NCBI RefSeq assembly: GCF_035989305.1
Contig: NZ_CP108514.1
Span: 9,776,501 to 9,840,500, forward strand
Length of the DNA stretch: 64,000 nucleotides
From: Streptomyces sp. NBC_01233
GTDB lineage: Bacteria > Actinomycetota > Actinomycetes > Streptomycetales > Streptomycetaceae
Direction: 5' to 3'
The notes beneath the pieces are model-generated. The model had not been told where the DNA came from, searched no databases, and saw nothing but the letters and a program-made list of their open reading frames with translations. The position numbers and the translations under genes were made by a program. This document shows positions 51,346 to 60,718 of this stretch, piece after piece. Position 1 is the first letter of the stretch. Each line of letters starts with the position of its first letter.

Positions 51346-51825
51346 ATGAGCGTCACCCCCGTCCCCACGGCCGATCTGTACGACGAGTACGGCGAATCCC
51401 TCGGCATCTGTGCCACCGCGTTCCGCCAGTTCGGCGGCCGCCGCCTGTTCGCCGGCCCCGTACGGACCGTCCGCTGCCACGAGGACAACGCCCTGCTGCG
51501 CGCCCTCGTCCACACACCGGGCGAGGGCGCCGTGCTCGTCGTGGACGGCGCCGGTTCGCCCCGGACCGCCCTGGTCGGCGGCCTCCTCGCCGGTGCGGCC
51601 GAGAGCAACGGCTGGGCGGGCCTGATCATCAACGGCTCGGTCCGCGACAGCGTCGCCCTCGGCGGGCTCGACCTCGGCATCAAGGCGCTGGGCACGGTCC
51701 CGCGCAAGAGCGGCAAGACCGGCGCCGGCGCCGTGGACGAGCCCGTCACCATCGGGGACGTCACCTTCCGCCCCGGGGACACGGTCCACGCGGATGACGA
51801 CGGCGTGGTCGTCCTGCGCGGCTGA
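51346..51825 (+). CDS. rraA: RraA-like protein
   Basis: 159 residues, ATG 51346. Full-length RraA/MenG-like fold: [80 protein letters not shown] ending. RraA of E. coli inhibits RNase E; related proteins are 4-hydroxy-4-methyl-2-oxoglutarate aldolases that carry a Gly-x-x-R-D motif, present here as NGSVRD. Both functions remain possible. Confidence 0.88.
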   Translation: MSVTPVPTADLYDEYGESLGICATAFRQFGGRRLFAGPVRTVRCHEDNALLRALVHTPGEGAVLVVDGAGSPRTALVGGLLAGAAESNGWAGLIINGSVRDSVALGGLDLGIKALGTVPRKSGKTGAGAVDEPVTIGDVTFRPGDTVHADDDGVVVLRG

Positions 51826-51897
51826 CGGCGAGAACAGGCCAGGGTCCGCGCACCGGCCCTGGCACGGCCGGCCCGGCCCGGGTTTCACTTCGGGTCC

Positions 51898-53586
51898 ATG
51901 AGACGACACAGGATCACGGGCCTGCTCGGCGCGATCGCGCTGGCCGCCGGCACCCTGGCCGCCGCGGGACCCGCGCACGGCCTCACTCCGGCCGACCCGC
52001 CGTCCGCGCACGGCCTCTCCCGGGCCGACCCGGCGCCCGCGCCCGGCCGGACCCCGGCCGACCCGCCGCCCGCCGAGTTCGGCACCGACTGGCACGACCC
52101 CCTCACCCCCGCCCCGCCCGTCACCCGGCCCGCGACCCGGTCCTGCGAGGTGACCCTCGCCGAGGCGCAGTTCCGCGACTTCACCCCGTACCAGGGCAGC
52201 TACGCGCCGCCCGCCGGTTGTGGCGCCGGCCCCTGGGCGAAGGTGGTCCTGCGTCTCGACGGCAAGGTCAAGGGCCGCCAGTACGACCGGCTCGGCCACC
52301 TCTCCCTCGGCGGCGCCGAGATCCTGCGGACCTCCACCCCCCAGCCCTCACCCGACGGGATCACCTGGTCCGTGGAGAAGGACGTCACCCGCTACCGCGA
52401 CACCCTCGCCCGCCCGCAGCCCGTCGAGATGCTCATCGGCAACGTCGTCGACGACACCTACACCGGTGTCATCGACGTCAAGGTGACCCTGACCTTCTAC
52501 GCCGCGGAGGGTGGCACCGCGGCCCCCGACACCCCCGACCGCGTCCTGCCCCTCACCTCCCCGTCGGTCACCACCCCGCGCAACACCGAGCGCCTCCTGG
52601 CCGAGGTGTACGCCACCGGCTCCGGCGGCGGCTGCGAGGAGTACTGGTACATGACCACCCCGGACGCGGCCCCGTACTCCTGCAAGGCCGCCGGCGGCCC
52701 CCACCGCGAGGTCCGCGTCTCCGTCGACGGGCGGCTCGCGGGCATCGCCGCGCCCTTCCCCACGGTCTGGACCGGCGGCTGGTCCAACCCCTTCCTGTGG
52801 TACGTCACGCCCGGCCCGCGCGCCTTCGACGTGCAGCCGATCCGCTACGACCTGACCCCCTACGCCGCCCTGCTCAACGACGGCCGCCCGCACCGGATCG
52901 AGGTGTCCGTCGCCGGGGTGCCGGCCGGCCAGAGCGGCTGGAGCACCCCCACCAACCTGCTGCTGTGGCAGGACGAGGCCCGGCAGGTCGTCACCGGCGC
53001 TCTGACCCGGCACGAGCAGAGCGCTCCGACGGGCCACTCCCGCTGGACGCCCGCCGCGCCCGGCGGACAGCACCGACTGGACACCGAGGGAGGCCACCGG
53101 CTGACCGTCGCCGGGCACCTGGACACCTCCCACGGCCGGGTGGCCACCACCGTCACCCGCACCGTGCGGGGCACCTCCGTCCACCGCTGGACCGAAGGCG
53201 AGAACCTCGACGCGCTCGAGGCCACCTGGACCGACGAGGAGAGCGTCACGCACGGGCCGACCACCACCCGGACCGCCCGCACCTACACGATGGACGGCGA
53301 GACCACCCTCGGCGCCGGTGACCGGCTGCGCACCGTCCTCTCGCTCGGCGACCGCGCGGACACCGTCACCCTGCGCGGCGGCCGGCCGGTGGACTCCTCC
53401 CGGCTCGACGACCGGTACACGGGTGACGCCACCTACACGGCGAACGTCCCGCGCGACCAGCGGCACGCGGTCGCCACCACCACGGCGCGCTACCGGCTGT
53501 ACGGGCCGCAAGCGCCCGGCGGGTGCTACGACCGCACGGTGAACACCGTCCAGGGAACGGTCATGGCGGACCGCCGACGCTGCTGA
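51898..53586 (+). CDS. Secreted peptide-N4-(GlcNAc)asparagine amidase A-like protein
   Basis: 562 residues, ATG 51898. Signal peptide (LLGAIALAAGTLAAAG, cut near AHG), a low-complexity repeat region at residues 30-60 (ADPPSAHG, ADPAPAPG, ADPPPAEF), then the PNGase A domain: SCEVTLAEAQFRDFTPYQG, GPWAKVVLRLDGKVKGRQYD, TYTGVIDVKVTLTFY, SNPFLWYVTPG. The family, best known from plants (PNGase A of almond), removes N-glycans from glycopeptides. Streptomyces copies have been noted but are hardly studied. Several Cys (CEEYW, YSCKA) could form disulfides outside the cell. Confidence 0.85.
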   Translation: MRRHRITGLLGAIALAAGTLAAAGPAHGLTPADPPSAHGLSRADPAPAPGRTPADPPPAEFGTDWHDPLTPAPPVTRPATRSCEVTLAEAQFRDFTPYQGSYAPPAGCGAGPWAKVVLRLDGKVKGRQYDRLGHLSLGGAEILRTSTPQPSPDGITWSVEKDVTRYRDTLARPQPVEMLIGNVVDDTYTGVIDVKVTLTFYAAEGGTAAPDTPDRVLPLTSPSVTTPRNTERLLAEVYATGSGGGCEEYWYMTTPDAAPYSCKAAGGPHREVRVSVDGRLAGIAAPFPTVWTGGWSNPFLWYVTPGPRAFDVQPIRYDLTPYAALLNDGRPHRIEVSVAGVPAGQSGWSTPTNLLLWQDEARQVVTGALTRHEQSAPTGHSRWTPAAPGGQHRLDTEGGHRLTVAGHLDTSHGRVATTVTRTVRGTSVHRWTEGENLDALEATWTDEESVTHGPTTTRTARTYTMDGETTLGAGDRLRTVLSLGDRADTVTLRGGRPVDSSRLDDRYTGDATYTANVPRDQRHAVATTTARYRLYGPQAPGGCYDRTVNTVQGTVMADRRRC

Positions 53587-53613
53587 CGGTGGCGGCGCCT
53601 ACGATGATCCGCC

Positions 53614-55314
53614 ATGGACACGAGTGAGGCCGACAGACAGCTGATCGACGGGCGCTTCGAACTGGTCGCGCCCCTGGGCAGCGGCGGCATGGGTACCGTT
53701 TGGCGGGCGCGCGACATAGCCCTGCACCGAGAGGTCGCACTCAAGGAGGTACGCCCGCCGGACCCGGCGACCGCCGCCGCCCAGCCCGGCCTCGCGGACC
53801 AGCTGCGCGAACGCGCCGTCCGCGAGGCCCGCGCCCTCGCCCGCCTCGCCCACCCCCACGTCGTGACGATCCACCACATCGTCGAACCGGCGGAAGGTGC
53901 CGGCGGGCACCCGTGGATCGTCATGGAGATGGTCAGGGGCGGCTCCCTGTACGACCGCCTGGAGTCCGGACCGATGCCGCCCGTGCAGGCGGTGCGGCTC
54001 GGCCTCGACGTCCTGTCCGCGCTGCGCGCCGCGCACGCGGAGGGCATCCTCCACCGTGACGTGAAGCCCGCCAACGTACTGCTGCGCCCCGACGGGTCGG
54101 CCGTCCTGACCGACTTCGGCATCGCCGCGCTGCACGACTCCACCGGGCTCACCGCGACCGGAGTGCTGATCGGCTCACCGGAGTACATCGCACCCGAGCG
54201 GGTCCGCGGGGAGGAGGGGCTGGCCGCCTCGGACCTGTGGTCGCTCGGCATGCTCCTGTACGTGGCCGCCGAGGGGGCCAATCCGCTGCGCCGGGCCACC
54301 AGCCTGGCCACGGTCGTCGCCGTGCTCGACGAGCCGATCCCGGCGCCGGTTCGCTCCGGCCCGCTGGGGCCCGTACTGCAACGGCTGCTCGTGCGGGACC
54401 CGGCCGCGCGGCCCGACGGAGCGCAGCTGGAACAACTGCTCCGCGACGCGAGCGCTGCTCTCGGTTCCGGTACCGGCCCCGGCCCCGCGCCCGTCGTCCC
54501 GCCGTCCGTCGCCTCCCCGGTCGTGCCGGGCCCGTACGGGCAGTTCGGTCCGTACGCGCCGGCCGGCACGCCGCACACCCCGCCGCCGTACAGCTCCGGT
54601 GGCTCCTCGTACGCGGCGGCCACGACGCCCGTTCCGGTGGCGTCCGCCCCGCGCAGGCGCCCAGCCCTGATCGGCGCCGCGATCACCGCGGTCCTGGCGG
54701 CCGGCGTCGTCGGCATCGTCCAGCTCCTGCCCGACGGGAACTCCGGCGACGACGACGCGAAGGGCGGCGCCGCGACCCGCCCGGCCGTCGCCACCCCCGC
54801 CGCACCGTCCGTGCGGGACGCCTCCTCGACCCCGTCCCCGAAGGCGAGTGCGCAGAAGGCGGACGCGCCCCGGGGCAGCATGATGACGCCGGAGAACATC
54901 CGCACCGCCCTGGAGGCGTTCAAGAAGCAGGCGGGGACGACCACGTTCGTCGACATGACGCTCTATGACGGCTACATCCTCGCCTCCATCCCCACCGCCG
55001 CCGGCGCCGAGACCGTCGACTCCTGGCAGTACCGGGACGGGGCGGCCTCGCGCACGGGCCCGGACGGCACGGTCGAGGAGGGGGAGCCGCTGATCGACAT
55101 GGCCACGGTCAACTGGGACGCGCTGCCCGGCATGCTTGAGCAGTCCAAGAAGGACCTGAAGGTCGAGAAGCCGACCTCGCGCCACGTCATCGTCGACCCG
55201 TGGATGATGGACCAGGTCCCCTCCGTCCGCACCTACCTCAGCGACGAGTACGGGCGCGGCGGCTACGTCCTGTGGAAGACCGACGGCAGCCTCAGGAAGG
55301 TCACCGCCACCTGA
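53614..55314 (+). CDS. Receptor-type Ser/Thr protein kinase
   Basis: 566 residues, ATG 53614. Kinase domain 13-275: glycine loop LGSGGMGTVWRARD, Lys in VALKEVR, HRDVKPANVLL, DFGIA, SPEYIAPER. A Pro/Tyr-rich linker, one helix (LIGAAITAVLAAGVVGIVQLL) near residue 357 and an outer C-terminal domain (TPENIRTALEAFKKQAGTT, DSWQYRDGAASRTGPDG) with no PASTA repeat. It resembles the membrane kinases common in Streptomyces. Its ligand and substrates are unknown. Followed at 97 bases by the prenyl synthase gene. Confidence 0.93.
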   Translation: MDTSEADRQLIDGRFELVAPLGSGGMGTVWRARDIALHREVALKEVRPPDPATAAAQPGLADQLRERAVREARALARLAHPHVVTIHHIVEPAEGAGGHPWIVMEMVRGGSLYDRLESGPMPPVQAVRLGLDVLSALRAAHAEGILHRDVKPANVLLRPDGSAVLTDFGIAALHDSTGLTATGVLIGSPEYIAPERVRGEEGLAASDLWSLGMLLYVAAEGANPLRRATSLATVVAVLDEPIPAPVRSGPLGPVLQRLLVRDPAARPDGAQLEQLLRDASAALGSGTGPGPAPVVPPSVASPVVPGPYGQFGPYAPAGTPHTPPPYSSGGSSYAAATTPVPVASAPRRRPALIGAAITAVLAAGVVGIVQLLPDGNSGDDDAKGGAATRPAVATPAAPSVRDASSTPSPKASAQKADAPRGSMMTPENIRTALEAFKKQAGTTTFVDMTLYDGYILASIPTAAGAETVDSWQYRDGAASRTGPDGTVEEGEPLIDMATVNWDALPGMLEQSKKDLKVEKPTSRHVIVDPWMMDQVPSVRTYLSDEYGRGGYVLWKTDGSLRKVTAT

Positions 55315-55411
55315 CCCCGCGTGCCCGCACGGGGCCGCACGGAGCCGGGCGAGGGCGCTCACGCGCGCGCCCTCCCATCCGCCCACGCGTACACCGAGGA
55401 GTTCGACCACC

Positions 55412-56350
55412 ATGCCCAGCTGGCGCACCACCCTCACGGCGGCCGGGATGTCCGGCCCCCGGCTGCGGGACGACTACACGCATGCCGCCCGCCGGGTGCT
55501 CCGCCGCGAACCCGCCCCGTACCTCGCGCTCCGGCTGCTGGCCGCGCCGCCGCTGGTGCCGTACCTCGCCGCGGGACTCGCCTTCATGAACCTGGTCGAC
55601 GACGTGGCCGAGACCGGAACCCCGCAGCAGCGGGCCGCGGGCCTCGCCGCGCTGACCGAGCGGACCGAGGCGGCCCTGACGTCCGGGGACAGCCCCGACC
55701 CCGTGCTGCGCGCCTACGCCCACGCGGTGGACTCCCGCGCACTCCCCGCGCACTGGGTCTCCCGCTTCCTGGAGGGCGCCGCCACCGCCGAGGCCGCCTT
55801 CGACGGCTTCGCGGCCGAGGAGGACTTCCAGCACTATCTCGACGCCTACGCGTGGCCCGGCGTACTGGTCTTCACCGGACTCCAGTACCAGGGCGGCCCC
55901 GACCCCGAACAGGCCGCCGGCTGGCGGCGGTTCGTCGACGCCGCCCAGCGCGTCGACTTCCTCGCAGACCTCTGCGGGGACCTCGCGCAGGGCCGGCTCT
56001 GCATCCCGCGCGACCGGCTCGCCGAGCACTCCGTGACCCGCGCCGACCTCGAACGGGCCCGTGACACCCCGGGCGTGCGCGCCCTCCTCGCCGCCGAGAG
56101 CCGGCGTGCGCGCACGGCCCTCGACGCCACCCACGGCATCCTCGGCCTCGCCGAACCCGGACTGCGTCCGGTCATCGAGACCATGAGGGAGCTCATGGAG
56201 CACCAGCTGACCCGCGTGGAGCGGGCGGGCGTGGGTGCCCTGCGCCGGGACGTCGGCTACGGCCTGGCGGCGCCCCTGCGGATCCTCGTCCGCGCCGCCC
56301 GTCGGTCCGCGCCGCCCGTCACCGAAGCGGGGTCTAGTAGGGCCCGTTGA
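55412..56350 (+). CDS. Squalene/phytoene synthase family protein
   Basis: 312 residues, ATG 55412. Head-to-head prenyl synthase pattern: RLRDDYTHAARRVLRRE, first aspartate site AFMNLVDDVAETG, second site VDFLADLCGDLAQGRLCIP. In phytoene and squalene synthases these are DxxxD sites that bind Mg and prenyl diphosphate; here the first reads DDVAE and the second DLCGD, so the chemistry is probably kept. No carotenoid or hopanoid genes lie nearby. The 3' end overlaps the convergent LysM gene by 17 bases. Confidence 0.88.
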   Translation: MPSWRTTLTAAGMSGPRLRDDYTHAARRVLRREPAPYLALRLLAAPPLVPYLAAGLAFMNLVDDVAETGTPQQRAAGLAALTERTEAALTSGDSPDPVLRAYAHAVDSRALPAHWVSRFLEGAATAEAAFDGFAAEEDFQHYLDAYAWPGVLVFTGLQYQGGPDPEQAAGWRRFVDAAQRVDFLADLCGDLAQGRLCIPRDRLAEHSVTRADLERARDTPGVRALLAAESRRARTALDATHGILGLAEPGLRPVIETMRELMEHQLTRVERAGVGALRRDVGYGLAAPLRILVRAARRSAPPVTEAGSSRAR

Positions 56351-57086
56351 CGTTGTCGATCGAGCCGTAACGGGCTGCCGCGTAGTTGCAGGCGGCGGTG
56401 ATGTTGGCGACCGGGTCGTAGGAGTTCTGCGAGGTGCCGGGCACGTGGTAGGCCCGGAAGGTCGGGTCGATGACCTGGAGCAGACCCTTGGACGGGATCC
56501 CGTTCTGGGCGTTGATGTCCCAGTTGTTGATCGCCATCGGATTGCCCGAGGACTCCCGCATCACATTGCGGTGAATTCCGTTGTAGCTACCGGGAATACC
56601 GTGCTTGGCCATCACGTCGAGGGACTCGCGGATCCACCCGTCGAGGTTGTTCGGGTACGCGCTGGCGGGCTTCGCGGCGGGCTTGGCAGCGGGCTTGAGG
56701 GCGGGCCGGGCGGCGGACCTGCTCGCACGGGCGGTCTCCGCCTGGGTGCCGAGCTTCAGTTTGATGCCGGGCCGGATGATCGACGGGTTGTCGCCGATGA
56801 CGCTCCGGTTCGTCGCGTAGAGCTGCTTCCAGCCGCCGCTCACGGAATGGTCCGCCGCGATTTCGGACAGGGTGTCGCCGGCGACCACGGAATACGTCGT
56901 GGGAGTGGCGGCGAGGGCCGCGGGGGCGGCGGTCTGAGCCACGGGAGCGGTGGTCGGCTGCACCGCCCCGGCGGTGGTCGCGCTGATCAGCGGCAGAGTG
57001 AGGGCCGCGCCACCGGTGCCGGCCAGGGCCAGCTTGCGGGTGATCCGGTGGTGCTTCGGCCGACGGTGCTTACCCTTTGCAGGCAT
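56334..57086 (-). CDS. Secreted LysM-transglycosylase (SLT) protein
   Basis: 250 residues, ATG 57086. Signal peptide (KLALAGTGGAALTLPLIS, cut near AGA). LysM at 63-112 (TYSVVAGDTLSEIAADHS, IRPGIKLKLG), an Ala/Lys/Pro linker, and an SLT-type domain at 145-250 with the catalytic Glu in MRESSGNPMAINNWD and GLLQVIDPTFRAY. It cleaves peptidoglycan and may act in spore germination or growth. Its leader was checked for a ydaO (c-di-AMP) riboswitch without a convincing match. Confidence 0.93.
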   Translation of the reverse strand: MPAKGKHRRPKHHRITRKLALAGTGGAALTLPLISATTAGAVQPTTAPVAQTAAPAALAATPTTYSVVAGDTLSEIAADHSVSGGWKQLYATNRSVIGDNPSIIRPGIKLKLGTQAETARASRSAARPALKPAAKPAAKPASAYPNNLDGWIRESLDVMAKHGIPGSYNGIHRNVMRESSGNPMAINNWDINAQNGIPSKGLLQVIDPTFRAYHVPGTSQNSYDPVANITAACNYAAARYGSIDNVNGPY

Positions 57087-57164
57087 GGCGGAATTCCTCG
57101 CGTGGGGGGACGGGAGAGCCCGGGCGGCGGCCTATTCGGCGAGCGGACCACCTGGAGTGAGGTG

Positions 57165-57194
57165 ACCGTAAGTGAGCCCTGACGGCGGGAACAA
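57165..57194 (-). promoter_or_regulatory. Candidate promoter of the LysM gene
   Basis: On the minus strand TTGTTC (57194-57189) and TACGGT (57170-57165) are separated by 18 bases, a fair match to a primary-sigma promoter. It would start the transcript about 72 bases before the ATG. Confidence 0.35.
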
Positions 57195-57268
57195 GCCCCG
57201 AATTCCACCCATAGATCGACATCCCGCTATCGGCCCGTTAAATGACCATGAAGGCTCCTCGGTGAAAT

Positions 57269-57302
57269 AGCCGATTCCCTTTCCGGGAAAAGGGAATCGG
57301 CT
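57269..57302. terminator. 14-bp hairpin downstream of dapA
   Basis: AGCCGATTCCCTTT (57269-57282) pairs perfectly with AAAGGGAATCGGCT (57289-57302) around a 6-base loop, 130 bases past the dapA stop. On the minus strand it is followed by ATTTC. It separates dapA from the LysM gene. Confidence 0.8.
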
Positions 57303-57433
57303 GTTCTGTGGAAATGATGTTGGTCCGTCCCGCGTGACTCACATCACGGGCCGGGCTCCTTTGCGCAATACGGGCAAGTCCAATCCCGATGCGGCGTATT
57401 CGGGCTAGGGGCGCTTAGGTGGCGAATCGCCCA

Positions 57434-58408
57434 TCACGGACTCTTTCCGGCATGTGCAGCCTGCTGCGGCGGGCCGACGGGAAGCTCGCCCAGCCGCTCC
57501 AGGGTGGCCGCCACCACCGCCTGCGAGGCAGGCAGCAGCGGGAGCCGTACGCCGGGGCCCGGAATGCGGCCCTGCGCGTGCAGCACGCCCTTGACGACCG
57601 CCGGATTGGGTTCGGCGAAGGCCGCGGCCGACATCCGCGCCAGCGCGTGCCCGAGCTGCCGCGCTCCGGAGACGTCACCGGACCGCCATGCCGCCGCGAG
57701 CTCCACGAAGTGCTCCGTCGCCAGATGCGCCGAGGCGAGGATCCCGCCCGCCGCGCCCAGCGCCAGCAGTGGAGACAGGTACGCGTCGTCGCCCGCCAGC
57801 ACCTCGAACCCGGCCGGCAGGTCCCCGAGCAGTGCCACCGCGTCCTGGTCGATGCCGCCGCCGGCGTACTTCATCCCGGCCACCCCGGGGAGCGCCCCGA
57901 GGGCCCGCAGCGCGGCCGCGTCCAGCGGCTGCCCGGTGCGATAGGGGATGTGATAAACGATCAGCGGTACGGGGCTCACCTCCGCCAGCCGCGCGAAGTG
58001 CGCCAACACCCCCGGCGCCGAAGGCCGTACGAACGCGGGCACGGTCACCAGCGCCGCCCGCGCCTGCGGCCACCGCGCGAGCCGGGCCAGCGAGGCCTCG
58101 GCGGCCCGGGTGCCGCTCGCCCCGGCGCCGACCGTCAGCAGCGCCCCCCGCTCCCGGCAGACCTCGGCGCACACGCCGGTGACCAGGTCGCGCTCCGCCT
58201 CGTCGAGGGAGGCCGCCTCCGCGGTGGTGCCGAGGGCGACGATCCCGGTGGCGCCCGCGTCGAGCACCTCGTGGGCGAGCGCCTCCAGGGCCCCGGCGGC
58301 GACCTCCCCGGCGGGGGTGAAGGGGGTGACGAGCGGTACGTGGATCCCGTGGAGCGGGAGGTCGTCTGCGATGTGCGGTGTCGCGTGCCGTGTCGTGTCC
58401 TGTCCCAT
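57434..58408 (-). CDS. Dihydrodipicolinate synthase family aldolase
   Basis: 324 residues, ATG 58408, favoured over GTG 58423 because GGTGAGG lies 8 bases upstream. TIM barrel: GIHVPLVTPFTPAGEV, IVALGTTAEAASLDEAER, catalytic Tyr in IVYHIPYRTG and Schiff-base Lys in GMKYAGGGIDQD. The full-length enzyme matches DapA but the family also includes N-acetylneuraminate lyases and aldolases for sugar acids. The position next to a LysR regulator, not in a lysine operon, suggests a catabolic or specialised role. Confidence 0.88.
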   Translation of the reverse strand: MGQDTTRHATPHIADDLPLHGIHVPLVTPFTPAGEVAAGALEALAHEVLDAGATGIVALGTTAEAASLDEAERDLVTGVCAEVCRERGALLTVGAGASGTRAAEASLARLARWPQARAALVTVPAFVRPSAPGVLAHFARLAEVSPVPLIVYHIPYRTGQPLDAAALRALGALPGVAGMKYAGGGIDQDAVALLGDLPAGFEVLAGDDAYLSPLLALGAAGGILASAHLATEHFVELAAAWRSGDVSGARQLGHALARMSAAAFAEPNPAVVKGVLHAQGRIPGPGVRLPLLPASQAVVAATLERLGELPVGPPQQAAHAGKSP

Positions 58409-58454
58409 GCCGAAGAGCCTCACCCGCCCCGAGCATCAAATCCAGCTCGCATTC

Positions 58455-58471
58455 CTTACTGAAACCGTAAG
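58455..58471. promoter_or_regulatory. LysR-type operator between dapA-like and lysR
   Basis: CTTAC-N7-GTAAG (58455-58471) is a perfect inverted repeat containing TTAC-N7-GTAA, the T-N11-A form bound by LysR proteins. It lies 9 bases before the lysR start and 47 before the dapA-like start. Confidence 0.75.
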
Positions 58472-58479
58472 CTGAGCCG

Positions 58480-59412
58480 ATGCTCGATGTACGACGCCTG
58501 CGCCTGCTGCGCGAACTCGCCCGCCGCGGCACCATCGCCGCCGTGGCCGAAGCCCTCGCTTTCAGCCCTTCGGCCGTCTCCCAGCAGCTCGGCGTGCTGG
58601 AACGGGAGGCCGGCCTGCCGCTGCTGGAGCGCACCGGCCGCCGGGTGAGGCTCACCCCGGCGGGGGAGAACCTGGTCCGGCACGCCGAGGCCATCCTCGA
58701 ACGGCTCGAACAGGCCGACGCCGACCTCGCCCGGGCACGCGGCGGCCTGGCCGGAGCCCTGCGGATCGGCGCCTTCCCCACCGCCACGCGCGCCATCGTC
58801 CCGGCCGCCCTGGCCGCCCTCGCCCGGCACCACCCCGCCCTGGAGCCGATGGTCTCCGAGACCGACCCGGCGGCGGTGGCGCACGCCCTGCGGGCGGGCG
58901 ACCTGGACGTGGCCCTGGTCCACGAGTACGACTTCGTCCCCGCCCCGCAGGAGCCGGGCCTGGCCACCGAGCCCCTCTTCGCCGAGGCGATGTACCTGGC
59001 CGCACCCGCCGGGGAGACACCCGAGCCGTCCGAGGGGCACGACCAGGGCGCGGCCCTGCGCACCCACGCGCGGGAGCCCTGGATCACCGCCACGCCCGGC
59101 ACCCTCTGCCACGCCATGACCGTACGGGCCTGCCAGGCCGCCGGTTTCACGCCGAGGGTCCGCCACCAGGTCGACGAGTTCGCCACCGTGCTCGCGCTGG
59201 TCGCGGCCGGCCAGGGCGTGGCCCTCGTACCGCAGCTCGGGGTCACCGGCCCCGCGGATCCGGCCGTGCGCCTCACCCGTCTGCCCGTGCGGCGCCGTAC
59301 CGGCCTCGCCTTCCGCAGCGGGGCCGGCGCCCATCCCGCCGTGGCCGCCTTCGGCGCGGCGCTCCGGGCCGCCGTACCGCCGGATCTGGTCGGGTCGCGC
59401 GCCGAAACGTGA
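58480..59412 (+). CDS. LysR-family transcriptional regulator
   Basis: 310 residues, ATG 58480. [40 protein letters not shown], the effector domain from [20 protein letters not shown]. It is divergent from the dapA-like gene, with a LysR-type palindrome between them, so it probably autoregulates and activates dapA-like transcription in response to its substrate. Confidence 0.94.
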   Translation: MLDVRRLRLLRELARRGTIAAVAEALAFSPSAVSQQLGVLEREAGLPLLERTGRRVRLTPAGENLVRHAEAILERLEQADADLARARGGLAGALRIGAFPTATRAIVPAALAALARHHPALEPMVSETDPAAVAHALRAGDLDVALVHEYDFVPAPQEPGLATEPLFAEAMYLAAPAGETPEPSEGHDQGAALRTHAREPWITATPGTLCHAMTVRACQAAGFTPRVRHQVDEFATVLALVAAGQGVALVPQLGVTGPADPAVRLTRLPVRRRTGLAFRSGAGAHPAVAAFGAALRAAVPPDLVGSRAET

Positions 59413-59485
59413 CACAACTCCCGTACCGAGTGCCGCCCGTGTACGTTCGTTGATCCAGACCGATTCGATCAGAGCGGGGTACGAA

Positions 59486-60571
59486 GTGACGCATCGCGTA
59501 CGAGGGGTCATCGCCCGGAGCAAGGGCGCACCGGTGGAGACGACGACGATCCTCGTGCCCGACCCGGGACCCGGCGAGGCGCTCGTCAGGGTCCAGGCCT
59601 GCGGGGTCTGCCACACCGACCTCCACTACCGCGAGGGCGGGATCAACGACGAGTTCCCGTTCCTGCTCGGCCACGAGGCCGCCGGGATCGTCGAATCCGT
59701 CGGCCCGGACGTCACCTCCGTGACCCCCGGAGACTTCGTCGTCCTCAACTGGCGCGCGGTGTGCGGCACCTGCCGCGCCTGCAAGCGCGGGCGGCCCTGG
59801 TACTGCTTCGCCACGCACAACGCCACCCAGTCCATGACCCTGGAGGACGGCACTCCGCTGTCCCCGGCCCTGGGCATCGGCGCCTTCGCCGAGAAGACCC
59901 TGGTGGCGGCCGGCCAGTGCACGAAGGTGGACCCGGCCGCGGCCCCCGCCGCCGCCGGACTCCTCGGCTGCGGGGTGATGGCCGGCCTCGGCGCCGCCCT
60001 GAACACCGGCAACGTCGGCCGGGGCGACTCCGTCGCCGTCATCGGCTGCGGGGGAGTGGGCAACGCGGCCGTGGCCGGTGCCCGGCTCGCGGGCGCATCG
60101 AAGATCATCGCGGTGGACCTGGACGACCGGAAGCTGGAGTGGGCCCGCGGCCTGGGCGCAACCCACACCGTCAACGGCCGCACGGAGGACGTGGTCAAGG
60201 CCGTCCAGGGCCTGACCGAAGGCAACGGCGCGGACGTGGTCATCGACGCCGTGGGCCGCCCCGAGACCTACCGGCAGGCCTTCTACGCGCGCGACCTCGC
60301 CGGGACGGTGGTCCTGGTCGGCGTGCCGACCCCGGAGATGAAGCTCGAACTCCCGCTCCTCGACGTCTTCGGCCGCGGCGGCGCCCTCAAGTCCTCCTGG
60401 TACGGGGACTGTCTGCCCGAGCGCGACTTCCCGCTGCTCATCGACCTCTACCTGCAGGGCCGGCTCGACCTGGACGCCTTCGTCTCCGAGACCATCCCGC
60501 TCGACGGGGTCGAGGACGCCTTCGCCCGGATGGAACGCGGCGAGGTGCTCCGCTCGGTCGTCGAGTTCTGA
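59486..60571 (+). CDS. S-(hydroxymethyl)mycothiol dehydrogenase
   Basis: 361 residues from GTG 59486 ([16 protein letters not shown], the usual family start). Zinc-dependent medium-chain dehydrogenase: catalytic zinc ligands in CGVCHTD and GHEAAGIVE, structural zinc loop [18 protein letters not shown] motif [14 protein letters not shown]. The sequence [11 protein letters not shown] and [19 protein letters not shown] is typical of the mycothiol-dependent formaldehyde dehydrogenase of actinobacteria, which oxidises the formaldehyde-mycothiol adduct. No close partner esterase is adjacent. Confidence 0.9.
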   Translation: MTHRVRGVIARSKGAPVETTTILVPDPGPGEALVRVQACGVCHTDLHYREGGINDEFPFLLGHEAAGIVESVGPDVTSVTPGDFVVLNWRAVCGTCRACKRGRPWYCFATHNATQSMTLEDGTPLSPALGIGAFAEKTLVAAGQCTKVDPAAAPAAAGLLGCGVMAGLGAALNTGNVGRGDSVAVIGCGGVGNAAVAGARLAGASKIIAVDLDDRKLEWARGLGATHTVNGRTEDVVKAVQGLTEGNGADVVIDAVGRPETYRQAFYARDLAGTVVLVGVPTPEMKLELPLLDVFGRGGALKSSWYGDCLPERDFPLLIDLYLQGRLDLDAFVSETIPLDGVEDAFARMERGEVLRSVVEF

Positions 60572-60718
60572 CACCGTGCCCGCCGGCCGGGCCGGACCCA
60601 CCGGGCCCGGCCCGGCCGGCAGGGCACCCCATAGACTCGGCGGACCGCCACAACCGCGCCCCCGCCGCCACCCGGCCGGGGCGCGGAATTCCGCACCTCG
60701 TACCCCAGGGGGCCGCCC

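Larger units (their letters stand above)
57087..57433. other. Intergenic region between the LysM gene and dapA
   Basis: 347 bases. They hold the LysM leader with a candidate promoter (57165-57194), the dapA terminator (57269-57302) and a small weak hairpin near 57336-57357 (CCCGTGATGTGAGTC-type). No ORF is supported. Confidence 0.5.

Noticed and set aside
57087..57260. ydaO (c-di-AMP) riboswitch in the LysM leader
   Set aside because: Such leaders are common for these genes in Streptomyces, but the conserved riboswitch blocks could not be recognised here.
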